Origin: Candidatus Pristimantibacillus lignocellulolyticus
GTDB taxonomy: Bacteria; Bacillota; Bacilli; Paenibacillales; Paenibacillaceae
Direction: 5' to 3'
NCBI GenBank assembly: GCA_023639215.1
Contig: CP097899.1
Location: 2,171,001-2,235,000, forward strand
Length of the DNA stretch: 64,000 nt
Part shown: positions 26,781-34,956 of the stretch, in pieces
How positions within the stretch are numbered: position 1 is the first letter of the stretch
Layout: each line of letters starts with the position of its first letter
Notes under the pieces: generated by a model
What the model was told of the DNA's origin: nothing
What the model saw: only the letters and a program-made list of their open reading frames with translations
The model's database searches: none
Program-made: the position numbers and the translations under genes

Positions 26781-26783
26781 GAA

Positions 26784-27971
26784 GTGGAGAAAGAGAAATT
26801 ATGGACGAAACAGTTCATGATTGTATCGTTAATCAATTTTTTGGTTGTCTTAATGTTTTATTTGTTAATGGTAACAATCGCGTCCTATGCAAAAATAGAA
26901 TACAACGCTTCAACAAGTACAGCAGGCCTTGTATCTAGTATATTTATTATTGGCTCATTGATTGGTCGATTATTTTCTGGCCGATTAATTGTCTCATTAG
27001 GATCAAAGAAAATTTTGTGGATAGGAATTATTTCGTTCCTTGGCACATCATGTCTATACTTTATTCATATAGGTATTGGTTTCTTAATGATCACACGCCT
27101 ACTACAAGGTATTGCAGTTGGTATAGTAGGAACGGCATCAGGTACAGTAATTGCTCAAATTGTTCCTCGATCCCGTAAAGGTGAAGGGATTGGTTACTAT
27201 AGTTTAAGTGCAATTCTTGCTACAGCAATTGGCCCATTGATCGGGATTTGGTTACTGAAGTTAGATAGCGGATTTACTTGGATGTTTGCCCTTAACGTTA
27301 TCGTTTCAGTTATTTCAATAGTCATCATTATAATTTCGAAACTTGAGGTACCCGTTATTAAATTAACAAAAGGAACAAGTCATGGATCCACATCTTTTGT
27401 ATCTAAATTTCTTGAGATGCGTGCAGTTCCGATTTCTTTTGTTGCTTTATTAGTTGGTTTCTCTTATTCAGGCGTGATGTCATTTCTTTCATTCTATGCG
27501 GAAGATATTAATTTGGTAGAAGCATCGGGTTACTTTTTCTTAGTATATGCACTTATTGTTATCTTCTCTAGACCAATCACGGGTAAAATTTTTGATGCTC
27601 GTGGAGCTAATATTATTGTATATCCATGTCTTGTATTATTTGCACTCGGAATGATCTTATTCAGTCAAGCAACAGTAGGGTGGGTACTTCTTGTTTCTGC
27701 AGTACTCATTGGGGTTGGATATGGTAATTTTAACTCGGTTGCTCAAGCCGTTGCAGTAAAAGTTACACCTAGTCATCGCGTAGGGTTAGCAACTTCAACC
27801 TATTTTATTTTGTATGATCTAGGTCTTGGCTTGGGACCATATATTTTAGGTTTCATCGTGCCATCAAGTGGATATCGTACAATCTTCTTGTCGATGGCTG
27901 TGCTTATTGTTATTTGTATACCGATCTATTACATCTTACACGGTCGTAAAGACAAATTTTTATTGCGTTAA
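26784..27971 (+). CDS. MFS transporter (YfkF/YwoG-like)
   Basis: 395 residues with 12 membrane segments. The loop 2-3 motif is GRLFSGRLIVSLGSKK and motif C-like text is GTASGTVIAQIVP. The start is GTG at 26784 with AAGGGG seven bases upstream. It is a paralogue of the MFS at 44070 (shared LWTKQF start and similar motif order), and both are driven from a MarR-led operon. A drug or metabolite exporter is probable; the substrate is unknown. Confidence 0.87.
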   Translation: MEKEKLWTKQFMIVSLINFLVVLMFYLLMVTIASYAKIEYNASTSTAGLVSSIFIIGSLIGRLFSGRLIVSLGSKKILWIGIISFLGTSCLYFIHIGIGFLMITRLLQGIAVGIVGTASGTVIAQIVPRSRKGEGIGYYSLSAILATAIGPLIGIWLLKLDSGFTWMFALNVIVSVISIVIIIISKLEVPVIKLTKGTSHGSTSFVSKFLEMRAVPISFVALLVGFSYSGVMSFLSFYAEDINLVEASGYFFLVYALIVIFSRPITGKIFDARGANIIVYPCLVLFALGMILFSQATVGWVLLVSAVLIGVGYGNFNSVAQAVAVKVTPSHRVGLATSTYFILYDLGLGLGPYILGFIVPSSGYRTIFLSMAVLIVICIPIYYILHGRKDKFLLR

Positions 27972-28020
27972 AAATCATCGAAATTTTCGCTGGAAAGCAA
28001 GAAACAATCGTGGTATGATA

Positions 28021-28075
28021 AAAAGCCTGCTGTATGTATGTGGATGAATATCACATATGCACAAAGCAGGCTTTT
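28021..28075 (+). terminator. Terminator of the MarR-MFS operon
   Basis: AAAAGCCTGCT (28021-28031) pairs with AGCAGGCTTTT (28065-28075), with an inner GTATGTG/CACATAT stem. The 3' arm supplies the T-run. Confidence 0.87.
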
Positions 28076-28211
28076 GTTATCCCCGTAACCCACAGCTTAC
28101 TCACATATTCACCTCTTAATAAGCCAAAAAAACATTATCCACATGTGTACAACTGAAAAAAGTAGTTATAACGCTGTGGATACTGAAAGCGTTTAATTAT
28201 TTTGTGAATAA
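28076..28211. other. Intergenic cluster of DnaA-box-like 9-mers
   Basis: Perfect TTATCCACA is at 28135-28143. TTATTCACA reads on the minus strand at 28203-28211, and an 8/9 match (minus strand) is at 28175-28183. Weaker 7/9 matches are at 28086 and 28097. Another perfect TTATCCACA occurs at 29144-29152. No gene is seen here. Such clusters can titrate DnaA in Firmicutes. Confidence 0.4.
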
Positions 28212-28281
28212 CTCTAGGAATATATCGCTAATCCATAGTAAGATCATAGATATACCATCATCTATATGGAGGAATAAAGCT

Positions 28282-28935
28282 ATGATATTAGAAAAAGGTC
28301 AGAAACTATTATTTATTGGTGATTCCATTACAGATTGTGATCGTTCAAAGCCTGAAGGTGAAGGTTTATTCCATGCGATAGGTCGCGGATATGTATCACT
28401 TGTGGATGGATTACTTCAGTCAACTTATCCAGAACTCGGGATAAGAGTTGTGAATAAAGGAACTAGTGGTAATACTGTTAGGGATTTGAAAGCACGATGG
28501 CAAGAAGATGTTATATTGCAAAAACCAGACTGGTTATCGATCATGATCGGTATTAATGATGTATGGAGACAATATGATACACCATTTATTACAGATTATC
28601 ATGTCTATATTGATGAATACGAAGAAACATTACGTTCACTTATTATTGAAACAAAGCAAACGGTGCCGAATATCATTCTTATGACCCCTTTTTATATAGA
28701 ACCGAATTTAAATGATGCGATGCGTGCAACAATGGATCAATATGGAGCTGTTGTTAAACGATTAGGTGTTGAACTATCGCTTCCTGTAGTAGATACGCAA
28801 GCAGCTTTTGAAGGAGTTCTTCAGCATTTATATCCAGCAACACTTGCATGGGATCGAGTACATCCAACCCCAGCCGGACATTTACTGTTGGCAAAGGCCT
28901 TCCTTAAAGAAGTCGGGTTTGTCTGGGACCGCTAA
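28282..28935 (+). CDS. SGNH/GDSL-family hydrolase (esterase/lipase)
   Basis: 217 residues, cytoplasmic as no signal peptide is seen. Block I FIGDSITDC holds the nucleophile Ser, GTSGNTVRDL gives the oxyanion Gly, IGINDVWR is block III, and WDRVHPTPAGH carries the catalytic Asp and His. It resembles rhamnogalacturonan acetylesterase-like and xylan esterase-like SGNH enzymes; the substrate is unknown. ATG at 28282 with GGAGGA eight bases upstream. A repeat element in reverse orientation begins four bases after the stop. Confidence 0.9.
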   Translation: MILEKGQKLLFIGDSITDCDRSKPEGEGLFHAIGRGYVSLVDGLLQSTYPELGIRVVNKGTSGNTVRDLKARWQEDVILQKPDWLSIMIGINDVWRQYDTPFITDYHVYIDEYEETLRSLIIETKQTVPNIILMTPFYIEPNLNDAMRATMDQYGAVVKRLGVELSLPVVDTQAAFEGVLQHLYPATLAWDRVHPTPAGHLLLAKAFLKEVGFVWDR

Positions 28936-28939
28936 AGGG

Positions 28940-29113
28940 GTAGTTCAAAACGCAGACGTTGATAACGAAGTGATGTAACGTAGCTTATTCGACATCGAAT
29001 ATGAAGCGAACTTGGGAAGTCCGGTACGCATGTACCAATAACGTACATTTGCGTTTCCTCCTTCCGCAAGTAGCGCTCCATTTTCTTGGTTCTGACCGCC
29101 TACGTTTTGAACC
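28940..29113 (-). repeat. Structured repeat element, copy A (reverse orientation)
   Basis: About 174 bases. Ends are GGTAGTTCAAAACGC on the left and GCGTTTTGAACC-like on the right. Read on the minus strand it starts GTTCAAAACGTAGGCGGTC, continues with AGAACCAAGAAAATG, has the hairpin ATGTAC-N7-GTACAT and the dyad ATTCGATGTCGAAT, and ends ATCGTTATCAA-like then CGTTTTGAACTACC. It starts four bases after the SGNH gene stop. Confidence 0.75.
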
Positions 29114-29127
29114 TCTATTGGAAGGGA

Positions 29128-29363
29128 AGTTCAAAAAGCAGACTTATCCACAGTCGAATAATAATGAAAGAATCAAGTAATAAGCCTCTCGCGTTGTACA
29201 TATCGCTTGAGGCTTATTTATTGTTGCTACCCTGTCAACAGCGATCTCATTCTATAACTAAGCATTTCGGAATAACATTAAAAGTGCAAGCTCGCTTCAA
29301 GTTCGATACTGAATAAGCTAGGTTAGCATAGTCAGTGTTATCAAAGTTCGCTCTTTGAACTAC
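29128..29363 (+). repeat. Structured repeat element, divergent copy B
   Basis: The ends match the family (GTTCAAAAAGCAGACTT left, GTTATCAAAGTTCGC to TTTGAACTACC right), but the middle differs. It holds a terminator-like hairpin AATAAGCCTC/GAGGCTTATT at 29179-29218 and a perfect DnaA-box-like TTATCCACA at 29144-29152. The right third still shows TTCGATACTGAATAAGC, related to the family dyad. Confidence 0.5.
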
Positions 29364-29378
29364 CAAGTTAAAATGAAA

Positions 29379-29549
29379 GTTCAAAAAGTGGGCTTTCAGA
29401 ACCGAGAAGATGCCATGAAGCTAAGGAAGTGAAGCGCACAACGTACGTTATTGGTACGTGAGCACTGGAGCAACTGATGAATGGTAGCTTCGATGTCGAA
29501 TATACGACAAAGCCAATCATCGTTATCAAAGTTCGCTTTTTGAACTACC
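29379..29549 (+). repeat. Structured repeat element, copy C
   Basis: About 171 bases from GTTCAAAAAGTGGGCTTTC to CGCTTTTTGAACTACC, with the hairpin ACGTAC-N7-GTACGT near the middle and TTCGATGTCGAA in the right third. With its 14-base linker it forms one unit of a 185-bp tandem direct repeat that is nearly identical to copy D. Confidence 0.85.
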
Positions 29550-29563
29550 AAGTTAAAATGAAA

Positions 29564-29734
29564 GTTCAAAAAGTGGGCTTTCAGAACCGAGAAGATGCCA
29601 TGAAGCTAAGGAAGTGAAGCGCACAACGTACGTTATTGGTACGTGAGCACTGGAGCAACTGATGAATGGTAGCTTCGATGTCGAATATACGACAAAGCCA
29701 ATCATCGTTATCAAAGTCCGCTTTTTGAACTACC
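29564..29734 (+). repeat. Structured repeat element, copy D (tandem duplicate of C)
   Basis: It repeats copy C at a period of 185 bases, with one or two substitutions (GTCCGC for GTTCGC near the right end). Its right end, read on the minus strand, supplies the last codons and the stop of the MerR gene at 29711. Confidence 0.85.
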
Positions 29735-30472
29735 TTGTATCATCTTATTACCCCAATACTCCATCGCCTCACACATATATTGTGCTAATCCTGCTCCGTA
29801 GCGGTCAATGTTATTAGTAAAACGTTCATCCATTACATACATTTGACCTAATCCGATAAAAGCATCATAGGAATACTTTCCGAAATTATTAAGCATATGG
29901 AACCATTCCGCTGTAAGTTGCTGAGTCTCTGGGCTATCCACAGCTGTTCCGATTCTACTCGCAAGCTTTTGATATAGTTGTTCCCATTGCTCGCTAATGT
30001 CTTGTTTTTGCTCAGGACTGAATGAATCCAGTTTCTTTTTACTTTGATCCACAGATTCATTACCCCATTTTTCTCTAGCTTCTTGCTCATAAGGGTTGTG
30101 ATCCCATTGTAATCCTGCAAATTGTTCTTTCGCTGACATATCTCGTTCTCCTTTCAAATGAGCCATCGTGTGCTCAATGGTCGCAATCATTTTGTCATAT
30201 TGACTACGTTTTACAATTAGACTTTTTCGTTGTAGCTCCAAAGCATCCAAGGTATCGAAGGTAGCGCTTTGGATCATTTCTTTAATATGCTTTAAGCTGA
30301 ATCCTAGCTCTTTGAAAAACAATATATGCTGTAATGTTTGTAAATTATGAGGTGAGTACTGACGATAACCGGCAGCTGTAAGTTGATCAGGCTTCAACAA
30401 TCCGATCTCGTCATAATGATGTAAAGTACGTATACTAATACCAACCAATTGAGATACTTCTTTAACGTTCAT
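29711..30472 (-). CDS. MerR family regulator with TipAS drug-binding domain
   Basis: 253 residues. The N-terminal MerR winged helix (VKEVSQLVGISIRTLHHYDE, then IGLLKPDQLTAAGYRQYS) is followed by a coiled dimer helix. A C-terminal TipAS-like antibiotic-binding domain follows (EARE-WG type segment, SPEQKQDISEQWEQLYQKLA, and FGKYSYDAFIGLGQMYVMDE). The start at 30472 has AAGGAG nine bases upstream. The last seven residues (GSSKSGL) and the stop are encoded by the end of repeat copy D, so the native C-terminus was replaced. It is divergent from an ABC-2 exporter operon, which it probably activates. Confidence 0.9.
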   Translation of the reverse strand: MNVKEVSQLVGISIRTLHHYDEIGLLKPDQLTAAGYRQYSPHNLQTLQHILFFKELGFSLKHIKEMIQSATFDTLDALELQRKSLIVKRSQYDKMIATIEHTMAHLKGERDMSAKEQFAGLQWDHNPYEQEAREKWGNESVDQSKKKLDSFSPEQKQDISEQWEQLYQKLASRIGTAVDSPETQQLTAEWFHMLNNFGKYSYDAFIGLGQMYVMDERFTNNIDRYGAGLAQYMCEAMEYWGNKMIQGSSKSGL

Positions 30473-30497
30473 GATCTTCAGCTCCTTCGATAAGTTC

Positions 30498-30528
30498 ACT
30501 ATAAAGTATACCGTAACGTGAGGGTCAA
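30498..30528 (-). promoter_or_regulatory. MerR-type promoter with 19-bp spacer
   Basis: On the minus strand, -35 TTGACC (30523-30528) and -10 TATAGT (30498-30503) are separated by 19 bases, the overlong spacing used by MerR regulators. The spacer contains CTCACGTTACGG, an imperfect dyad like those bound by TipA-type proteins. Autoregulation is likely. Confidence 0.7.
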
Positions 30529-30618
30529 TCATAATTTAATAAAGAAGTTGGTTTTTGTACATAGAATATTAACATAGTTAATGATAAAATTAGGTATTAT
30601 TTGGAAGAGGTGACTGGG

Positions 30619-31557
30619 ATGTTATATATTGACCAACTCCATAAGAGCTATGGCCAACAAGAAGTTGTGAAAGGCATGTCATTACATATCGAAAAAGGAG
30701 AATCATACGGATTATTAGGTCCCAATGGGGCAGGGAAATCTACGACGATAAGTATGATTAGCGGGTTGTTAAAGCCAAGTAAAGGCAGTATTACGGTTGA
30801 TGGTATTAATATGATCGATTCACCAAAGAAGGCACAACAGCTGCTGGGTGTAGTACCACAAGAAATTGCATTATATATGCCGATGACGGCTAAGGAAAAC
30901 TTGATGTTCTGGGGTAGAATGTATGGATTGAAAGGTGAATTTTTGAAACAGCGTGTACAGGAAGTACTATCTATTATTGGATTAACTGATCGTGCCAATG
31001 ATAAAGTAGGTACGTTCTCTGGTGGTATGAAACGCAGAGTTAACATTGGTGCAGCAATATTACATAATCCAAACCTACTTATTATGGATGAACCTACTGT
31101 TGGGATAGATCCTCAATCTCGCAATCATATTTTAGAAACGGTCAAAGCTTTGAATGAGCAAGGCATGACCATTATTTATACAAGTCATTACATGGAAGAA
31201 GTAGAGTTTCTATGTCATCGCATAGGTATTATGGATCAGGGTGAATTAATTGCTGAAGGTACAATTGAGCAATTACAGCAAGTAGTAGGTAATAAAACGT
31301 CACTTACGATTACGTTACAAGAACCGATTCAACAAATGGATCGGTTCATTCAATCGTTGGAACATATTTGTCCAGAGGAGAACTTCGCCGTTCAAGAGCA
31401 CAAGTTAACCGCGATGAGTGCGGATGCGCAACGTATTATCGTTACAGTTTTACCGTTTCTTGCAGAGCAAGGCTTGTCAGTAACCGCTATTGATCTAGTT
31501 CAACCTAATCTAGAAAATGTATTTCTACATCTAACAAGGCGCAGTTTGCGCGATTAA
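30619..31557 (+). CDS. ABC-2 type exporter ATP-binding protein
   Basis: 312 residues. Walker A GPNGAGKST is near residue 40, the Q-loop in VVPQEIALYMPMTAKENL, the signature FSGGMKRRVNIG near 135 and Walker B LLIMDEPTVGIDPQ near 155. A C-terminal regulatory extension of about 90 residues is typical of drug-export CcmA/DrrA-like ATPases. ATG at 30619 with GAGGTGA seven bases upstream. It precedes two permease genes, an arrangement like LnrLMN (linearmycin resistance). Confidence 0.9.
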   Translation: MLYIDQLHKSYGQQEVVKGMSLHIEKGESYGLLGPNGAGKSTTISMISGLLKPSKGSITVDGINMIDSPKKAQQLLGVVPQEIALYMPMTAKENLMFWGRMYGLKGEFLKQRVQEVLSIIGLTDRANDKVGTFSGGMKRRVNIGAAILHNPNLLIMDEPTVGIDPQSRNHILETVKALNEQGMTIIYTSHYMEEVEFLCHRIGIMDQGELIAEGTIEQLQQVVGNKTSLTITLQEPIQQMDRFIQSLEHICPEENFAVQEHKLTAMSADAQRIIVTVLPFLAEQGLSVTAIDLVQPNLENVFLHLTRRSLRD

Positions 31558-31663
31558 GCTTTCGAAGTAACTTTTCATATCTAAAAAGTTAAGTCTTTGC
31601 TTTCGTAGCTACTTTTCATTCGCAAGAAGTTGTAATAAGGAGTTAATGAAAAGTTTTAGGAGG
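31558..31663 (+). repeat. Two tandem hairpin leader units (TGCTTwCG family), locus 2
   Basis: The first unit starts GCTTTCGAAGTAACTTTT immediately after the ATPase stop (stem AACTTTT/AAAAAGTT). The second starts TGCTTTCGTAGCTACTTTT at 31598, with stem ACTTTTCATT (31611-31620) and AATGAAAAGT (31645-31654), and ends TTTTAGGAGG, the ribosome site of the permease at 31671. Confidence 0.7.
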
Positions 31664-31670
31664 ATTCAAT

Positions 31671-32882
31671 ATGCTAAGTATGTGGATTGTGCAGAAGGAT
31701 TTACTTCTGCTCATACGCAATAAAAAGGCGCTTCTTACATTATTACTTATGCCCTTAATATTAATTGCCATATTAGGTTCCGCTTTCAGTAATATGTTTG
31801 CAAGTGATGAAGATGAAACAGTAGCCATGTTTCATATCGGGGTAGTGAATGAGGATGGCTCTGAACAGAGTAATCGATTCGTAGAAGATGTATTACAAAA
31901 TCAATTGAGTAACTTTATGACAATTGAACAACTATCACGTGCAGAAATTAACGAAGCGATGGATAGTGAACGAATTAGCGTTACACTCCTTATTCCGAAA
32001 GGATTTGGCGATCAGCTAATAAATAATAATTTACCAGAGGTAGAGTTGATTTCTGCAGGGGATAGCAGTATTCAAACGTCTATTATAGAGAGTGCATTAA
32101 TTCAATACCAACAAGTGAACGCTGGAGTTACTGCAACCGTTACTACATTGACGAATCATTACACAGAATTAGCACAAAGTGGTGAAGCGATTAATATGGA
32201 GAGGTATGATGCCAACTCCGAGATGATGACGTTAGCGGAGCCGATACATGAGGTTACCGTTTCTGGTACGGAGAAAACGATAGGATCATTCCAATATTAC
32301 GCAGTAGCAATGGGTGTTATGTTTCTTACGATGACCGTTGTTACACTTGTAGGAACGATGATTGAGGAGAAAAATGATACCGTATATGCCCGTCAATTGA
32401 CAACGAGATTAGTAGCAGGGCAGTATGTTATTGGTAAATTTATAGGTCTATTAATCATTAGCTTAGTTCAACTTAGTTTAATTGTAGGTGGTACGTCATT
32501 GCTCTATGGAGTCGATTGGGGTGACTCTATCGCTGCTATATTGTTAACGATGTTCAGCTTTACTTTAAGTACAACTGGTCTAGGAGTTCTCGTAGGTTCA
32601 TTTATGAAAACTGAAGAGTCATTCGGTTCGATTGGTATGATAGGGACACAAATTATGTCTGCACTTGGTGGAAGTTTTGTACCAATCTACATGTTCCCTG
32701 ATTGGATGGTGGCCATTTCTAAAGTGCTTCCTAATGCACTTGCGCTCCAAATGTTTATGGATATTATGACAGGTGAGGGCGTAGCAACGATAGCAAATGA
32801 AGCTATCATCGCCACTGGAGTAGGATTGCTATTACTTGCGCTGGCATGGATGCGTCTAGCTCGTAAAGGGGGCATCGCATAA
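31671..32882 (+). CDS. ABC-2 type exporter permease (first subunit)
   Basis: 403 residues: one N-terminal membrane segment (KALLTLLLMPLILIAILGSAF), a large extracellular domain of about 170 residues, then five or six membrane segments from FQYYAVAMGVMFLTMTVV onward. This is the ABC2_membrane_3/YhgE-like fold, similar to LnrM/LnrN. Its ribosome site AGGAGG is part of the repeat unit just upstream. The next permease starts one base after its stop. Confidence 0.88.
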   Translation: MLSMWIVQKDLLLLIRNKKALLTLLLMPLILIAILGSAFSNMFASDEDETVAMFHIGVVNEDGSEQSNRFVEDVLQNQLSNFMTIEQLSRAEINEAMDSERISVTLLIPKGFGDQLINNNLPEVELISAGDSSIQTSIIESALIQYQQVNAGVTATVTTLTNHYTELAQSGEAINMERYDANSEMMTLAEPIHEVTVSGTEKTIGSFQYYAVAMGVMFLTMTVVTLVGTMIEEKNDTVYARQLTTRLVAGQYVIGKFIGLLIISLVQLSLIVGGTSLLYGVDWGDSIAAILLTMFSFTLSTTGLGVLVGSFMKTEESFGSIGMIGTQIMSALGGSFVPIYMFPDWMVAISKVLPNALALQMFMDIMTGEGVATIANEAIIATGVGLLLLALAWMRLARKGGIA

Positions 32883-32883
32883 C

Positions 32884-34074
32884 ATGAATAAGTGGATATA
32901 TATTGTTATTTTTCGTATGCGTTATATGTTAAAGTCTCCAGCGAATATTGTTCTTTTATTTATTATGCCAATTGCATTCAGTCTCATTTATGGAAATTTG
33001 AATTTTGGTGAAGGTAGTACAGCCCCGCCGAAAGTAGCTATTGTCGTTGCGCAGAATGAATTAGGGCAGGAAACAGCGAAGTTATTATCGCTTAATCCGC
33101 AATATGATTGGGTAGTAACCCAGTTTGAAGAAGCTAGAGAACTTGTTGCAGAGCAGCAAGTAATCGCTGCGGTCATTGTTCCAGACGATTTGACTGTGCG
33201 ATTAAGTGAGGGGAATGCCCTTTTTGATGTTATTGTTAATAAGAAGGTAGAGCAATATATTGCTTTAGCTAATATTGTTAGTAGTACGTCGAATAACTTG
33301 TACAATCTAAATGGAATATTGCAAGAAATTGATGAAACAGCATTAATAGAAGCTATTAGGACGATGAATAACCAGCACATAGTACAGGTGAATGAAGTCA
33401 CATATGGACAATATGTTGCAGAGCAGAGTAGTGGTGGGAAAGAGGCGGCTAGCCTAACGTTAACTGAAGAGTCATTATCGATGAATGCGACGCTTGCTAT
33501 TGGTTTCTCGATTATGTTTATGATGTTTGCATTATCAGGTTCAGCAGCGATCATTCATAATGAACGGAGAGACTACACTTGGCAACGTTTGACGACAACT
33601 CCAGCTACTGGTGGAAGTATTGTCGGAGGTTACATTACATCATTCTGGCTTATAGGATGGTTGCAATTCGCAATTATTATGATATTTATGTCAATCGTCT
33701 TTGGCACAAGTTGGGGTAATCTAATATTATTAATACCATTCGTGTCTATAATGATATTAACTATCGTTGCGTATAGTATGATGATGGCAACTGTGGTACG
33801 TTCCAAGAAACAAGCGGATGCTGTTAATTCAATTATTATCGTGAGCACATGTATGCTCGGTGGAGTATATTGGCCAGTCGAGATCATGCCTCAATTCATG
33901 CAATTTATCGCTAATTTTATACCACAATATTGGATGATCCAAGGATTAGAGAATATTATGCTTGATCAAACTAGCGGGTTAACTAGTTGGCAACCGTGGG
34001 CTGTACTATGTGGAATAAGTGGCGCATTTCTTGCTATCGCCATTAGGCAACTTACAAAGGAGCAAAGAGTTTAG
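32884..34074 (+). CDS. ABC-2 type exporter permease (second subunit)
   Basis: 396 residues with the same layout as its neighbour: N-terminal segment (NIVLLFIMPIAFSLIYG), extracellular domain, and about five C-terminal segments including IGFSIMFMMFALSGSAAI. It forms a heterodimer with the gene before it. It is followed immediately (stop to ATG) by a response regulator gene, so exporter and two-component system may share a transcript. Confidence 0.88.
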   Translation: MNKWIYIVIFRMRYMLKSPANIVLLFIMPIAFSLIYGNLNFGEGSTAPPKVAIVVAQNELGQETAKLLSLNPQYDWVVTQFEEARELVAEQQVIAAVIVPDDLTVRLSEGNALFDVIVNKKVEQYIALANIVSSTSNNLYNLNGILQEIDETALIEAIRTMNNQHIVQVNEVTYGQYVAEQSSGGKEAASLTLTEESLSMNATLAIGFSIMFMMFALSGSAAIIHNERRDYTWQRLTTTPATGGSIVGGYITSFWLIGWLQFAIIMIFMSIVFGTSWGNLILLIPFVSIMILTIVAYSMMMATVVRSKKQADAVNSIIIVSTCMLGGVYWPVEIMPQFMQFIANFIPQYWMIQGLENIMLDQTSGLTSWQPWAVLCGISGAFLAIAIRQLTKEQRV

Positions 34075-34761
34075 ATGAAGTTAATGATTGTAGAAGATGA
34101 TCGGACGATAGCAGCAGGTTTGCAATATTCGTTAGAGCAGGAGCAATATGAAGTCGTAATCTGCCATGATGCTACTTCCGCTAAGCAAATGATAGAGGAG
34201 CAGTATCAGCAATTAGAGTTATATATTTTCGATCTTAATCTACCCGATGGCTCAGGCTACGACCTTTGCAAATTAGTGAAGAGTTTACATGATGCACCTG
34301 TTATTTTCCTATCTGCTATCGATGAAGAAGTGAATATTGTGATGGGATTAGATATGGGGGCGGATGACTATATTACGAAGCCATTCCGAGTACGTGAATT
34401 ATTGTCTCGTATGAAATCTGTTATGCGAAGATATCAAGTGCAAGCCCCAGCTCGAAATATGACTACACTACAAAATATTACGATTAATACAGCTGAAGCG
34501 AAAGTTTATAAGAATGAGCAAGAACTTGTACTTACGGCACTTGAATATCGTTTATTGCTTATTTTCGCTAATCATCCGAATCAAATCTTATCACGATCAC
34601 AGTTACTGGAGCAGATATGGGATGTAGCGGGAGACTTCGTAAACGATAATACGTTAACCGTATATATTAAGCGATTGCGAGAGAAATTAGAAGATGATGC
34701 AGCCGATCCAAAGTTAATCGTTACTATTCGTGGGCTCGGGTATAAGTGCATTGTAGATTAA
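34075..34761 (+). CDS. OmpR family response regulator
   Basis: 228 residues: receiver domain with the acidic pair in MIVEDDRT, phosphoacceptor Asp in FDLNLPDGSGYD, and Lys in DYITKPFRVREL, then a C-terminal winged helix ending in TIRGLGYKC. ATG at 34075 follows the permease stop directly, with AAGGAGC upstream. Its kinase partner begins only after an array of three hairpin units (34768-34950). Confidence 0.92.
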   Translation: MKLMIVEDDRTIAAGLQYSLEQEQYEVVICHDATSAKQMIEEQYQQLELYIFDLNLPDGSGYDLCKLVKSLHDAPVIFLSAIDEEVNIVMGLDMGADDYITKPFRVRELLSRMKSVMRRYQVQAPARNMTTLQNITINTAEAKVYKNEQELVLTALEYRLLLIFANHPNQILSRSQLLEQIWDVAGDFVNDNTLTVYIKRLREKLEDDAADPKLIVTIRGLGYKCIVD

Positions 34762-34767
34762 ATGGTA

Positions 34768-34950
34768 TAGATCTTGCTTACGAAGTAACATTTAGTCTCC
34801 GATAAATTCGCTATAGATTAATTGTTTTAGATCATGCTTACGAAGTAACTTTTGATTTTCGAAAAACAATCGTAAATCAAAAGTTTTAGGATATGCTTAC
34901 GAAGTCAATAATTATTTACGTAAAGACATCGTAAATAATTAGTTTAGGAG
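34768..34950 (+). repeat. Three tandem hairpin leader units (TGCTTACG family), locus 3
   Basis: Units start at 34768, 34828 and 34887, each headed by TGCTTACGAAGT and ending TTTTAG or TTTAGGAG. Unit 2 has stem AACTTTTGATTT/AAATCAAAAGTT (34847-34858, 34874-34885). Unit 3 has AATTATTTACG/CGTAAATAATT (34910-34920, 34930-34940). The unit 1 stem is decayed. The last unit provides the GGAG ribosome site of the kinase gene. Confidence 0.75.
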
Positions 34951-34956
34951 AATACA

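Noticed and set aside
29340..29734. Tandem repeats considered as a CRISPR array
   Set aside because: Units are about 185 bases with no short repeat/unique spacer pattern and no cas genes nearby.
28940..29734. Elements considered as IS200/IS605 or IscB-associated (HEARO) RNA relics
   Set aside because: The clear terminal inverted repeats do not fit IS200/IS605 ends, and no transposase, TnpB or IscB frame occurs in the window.
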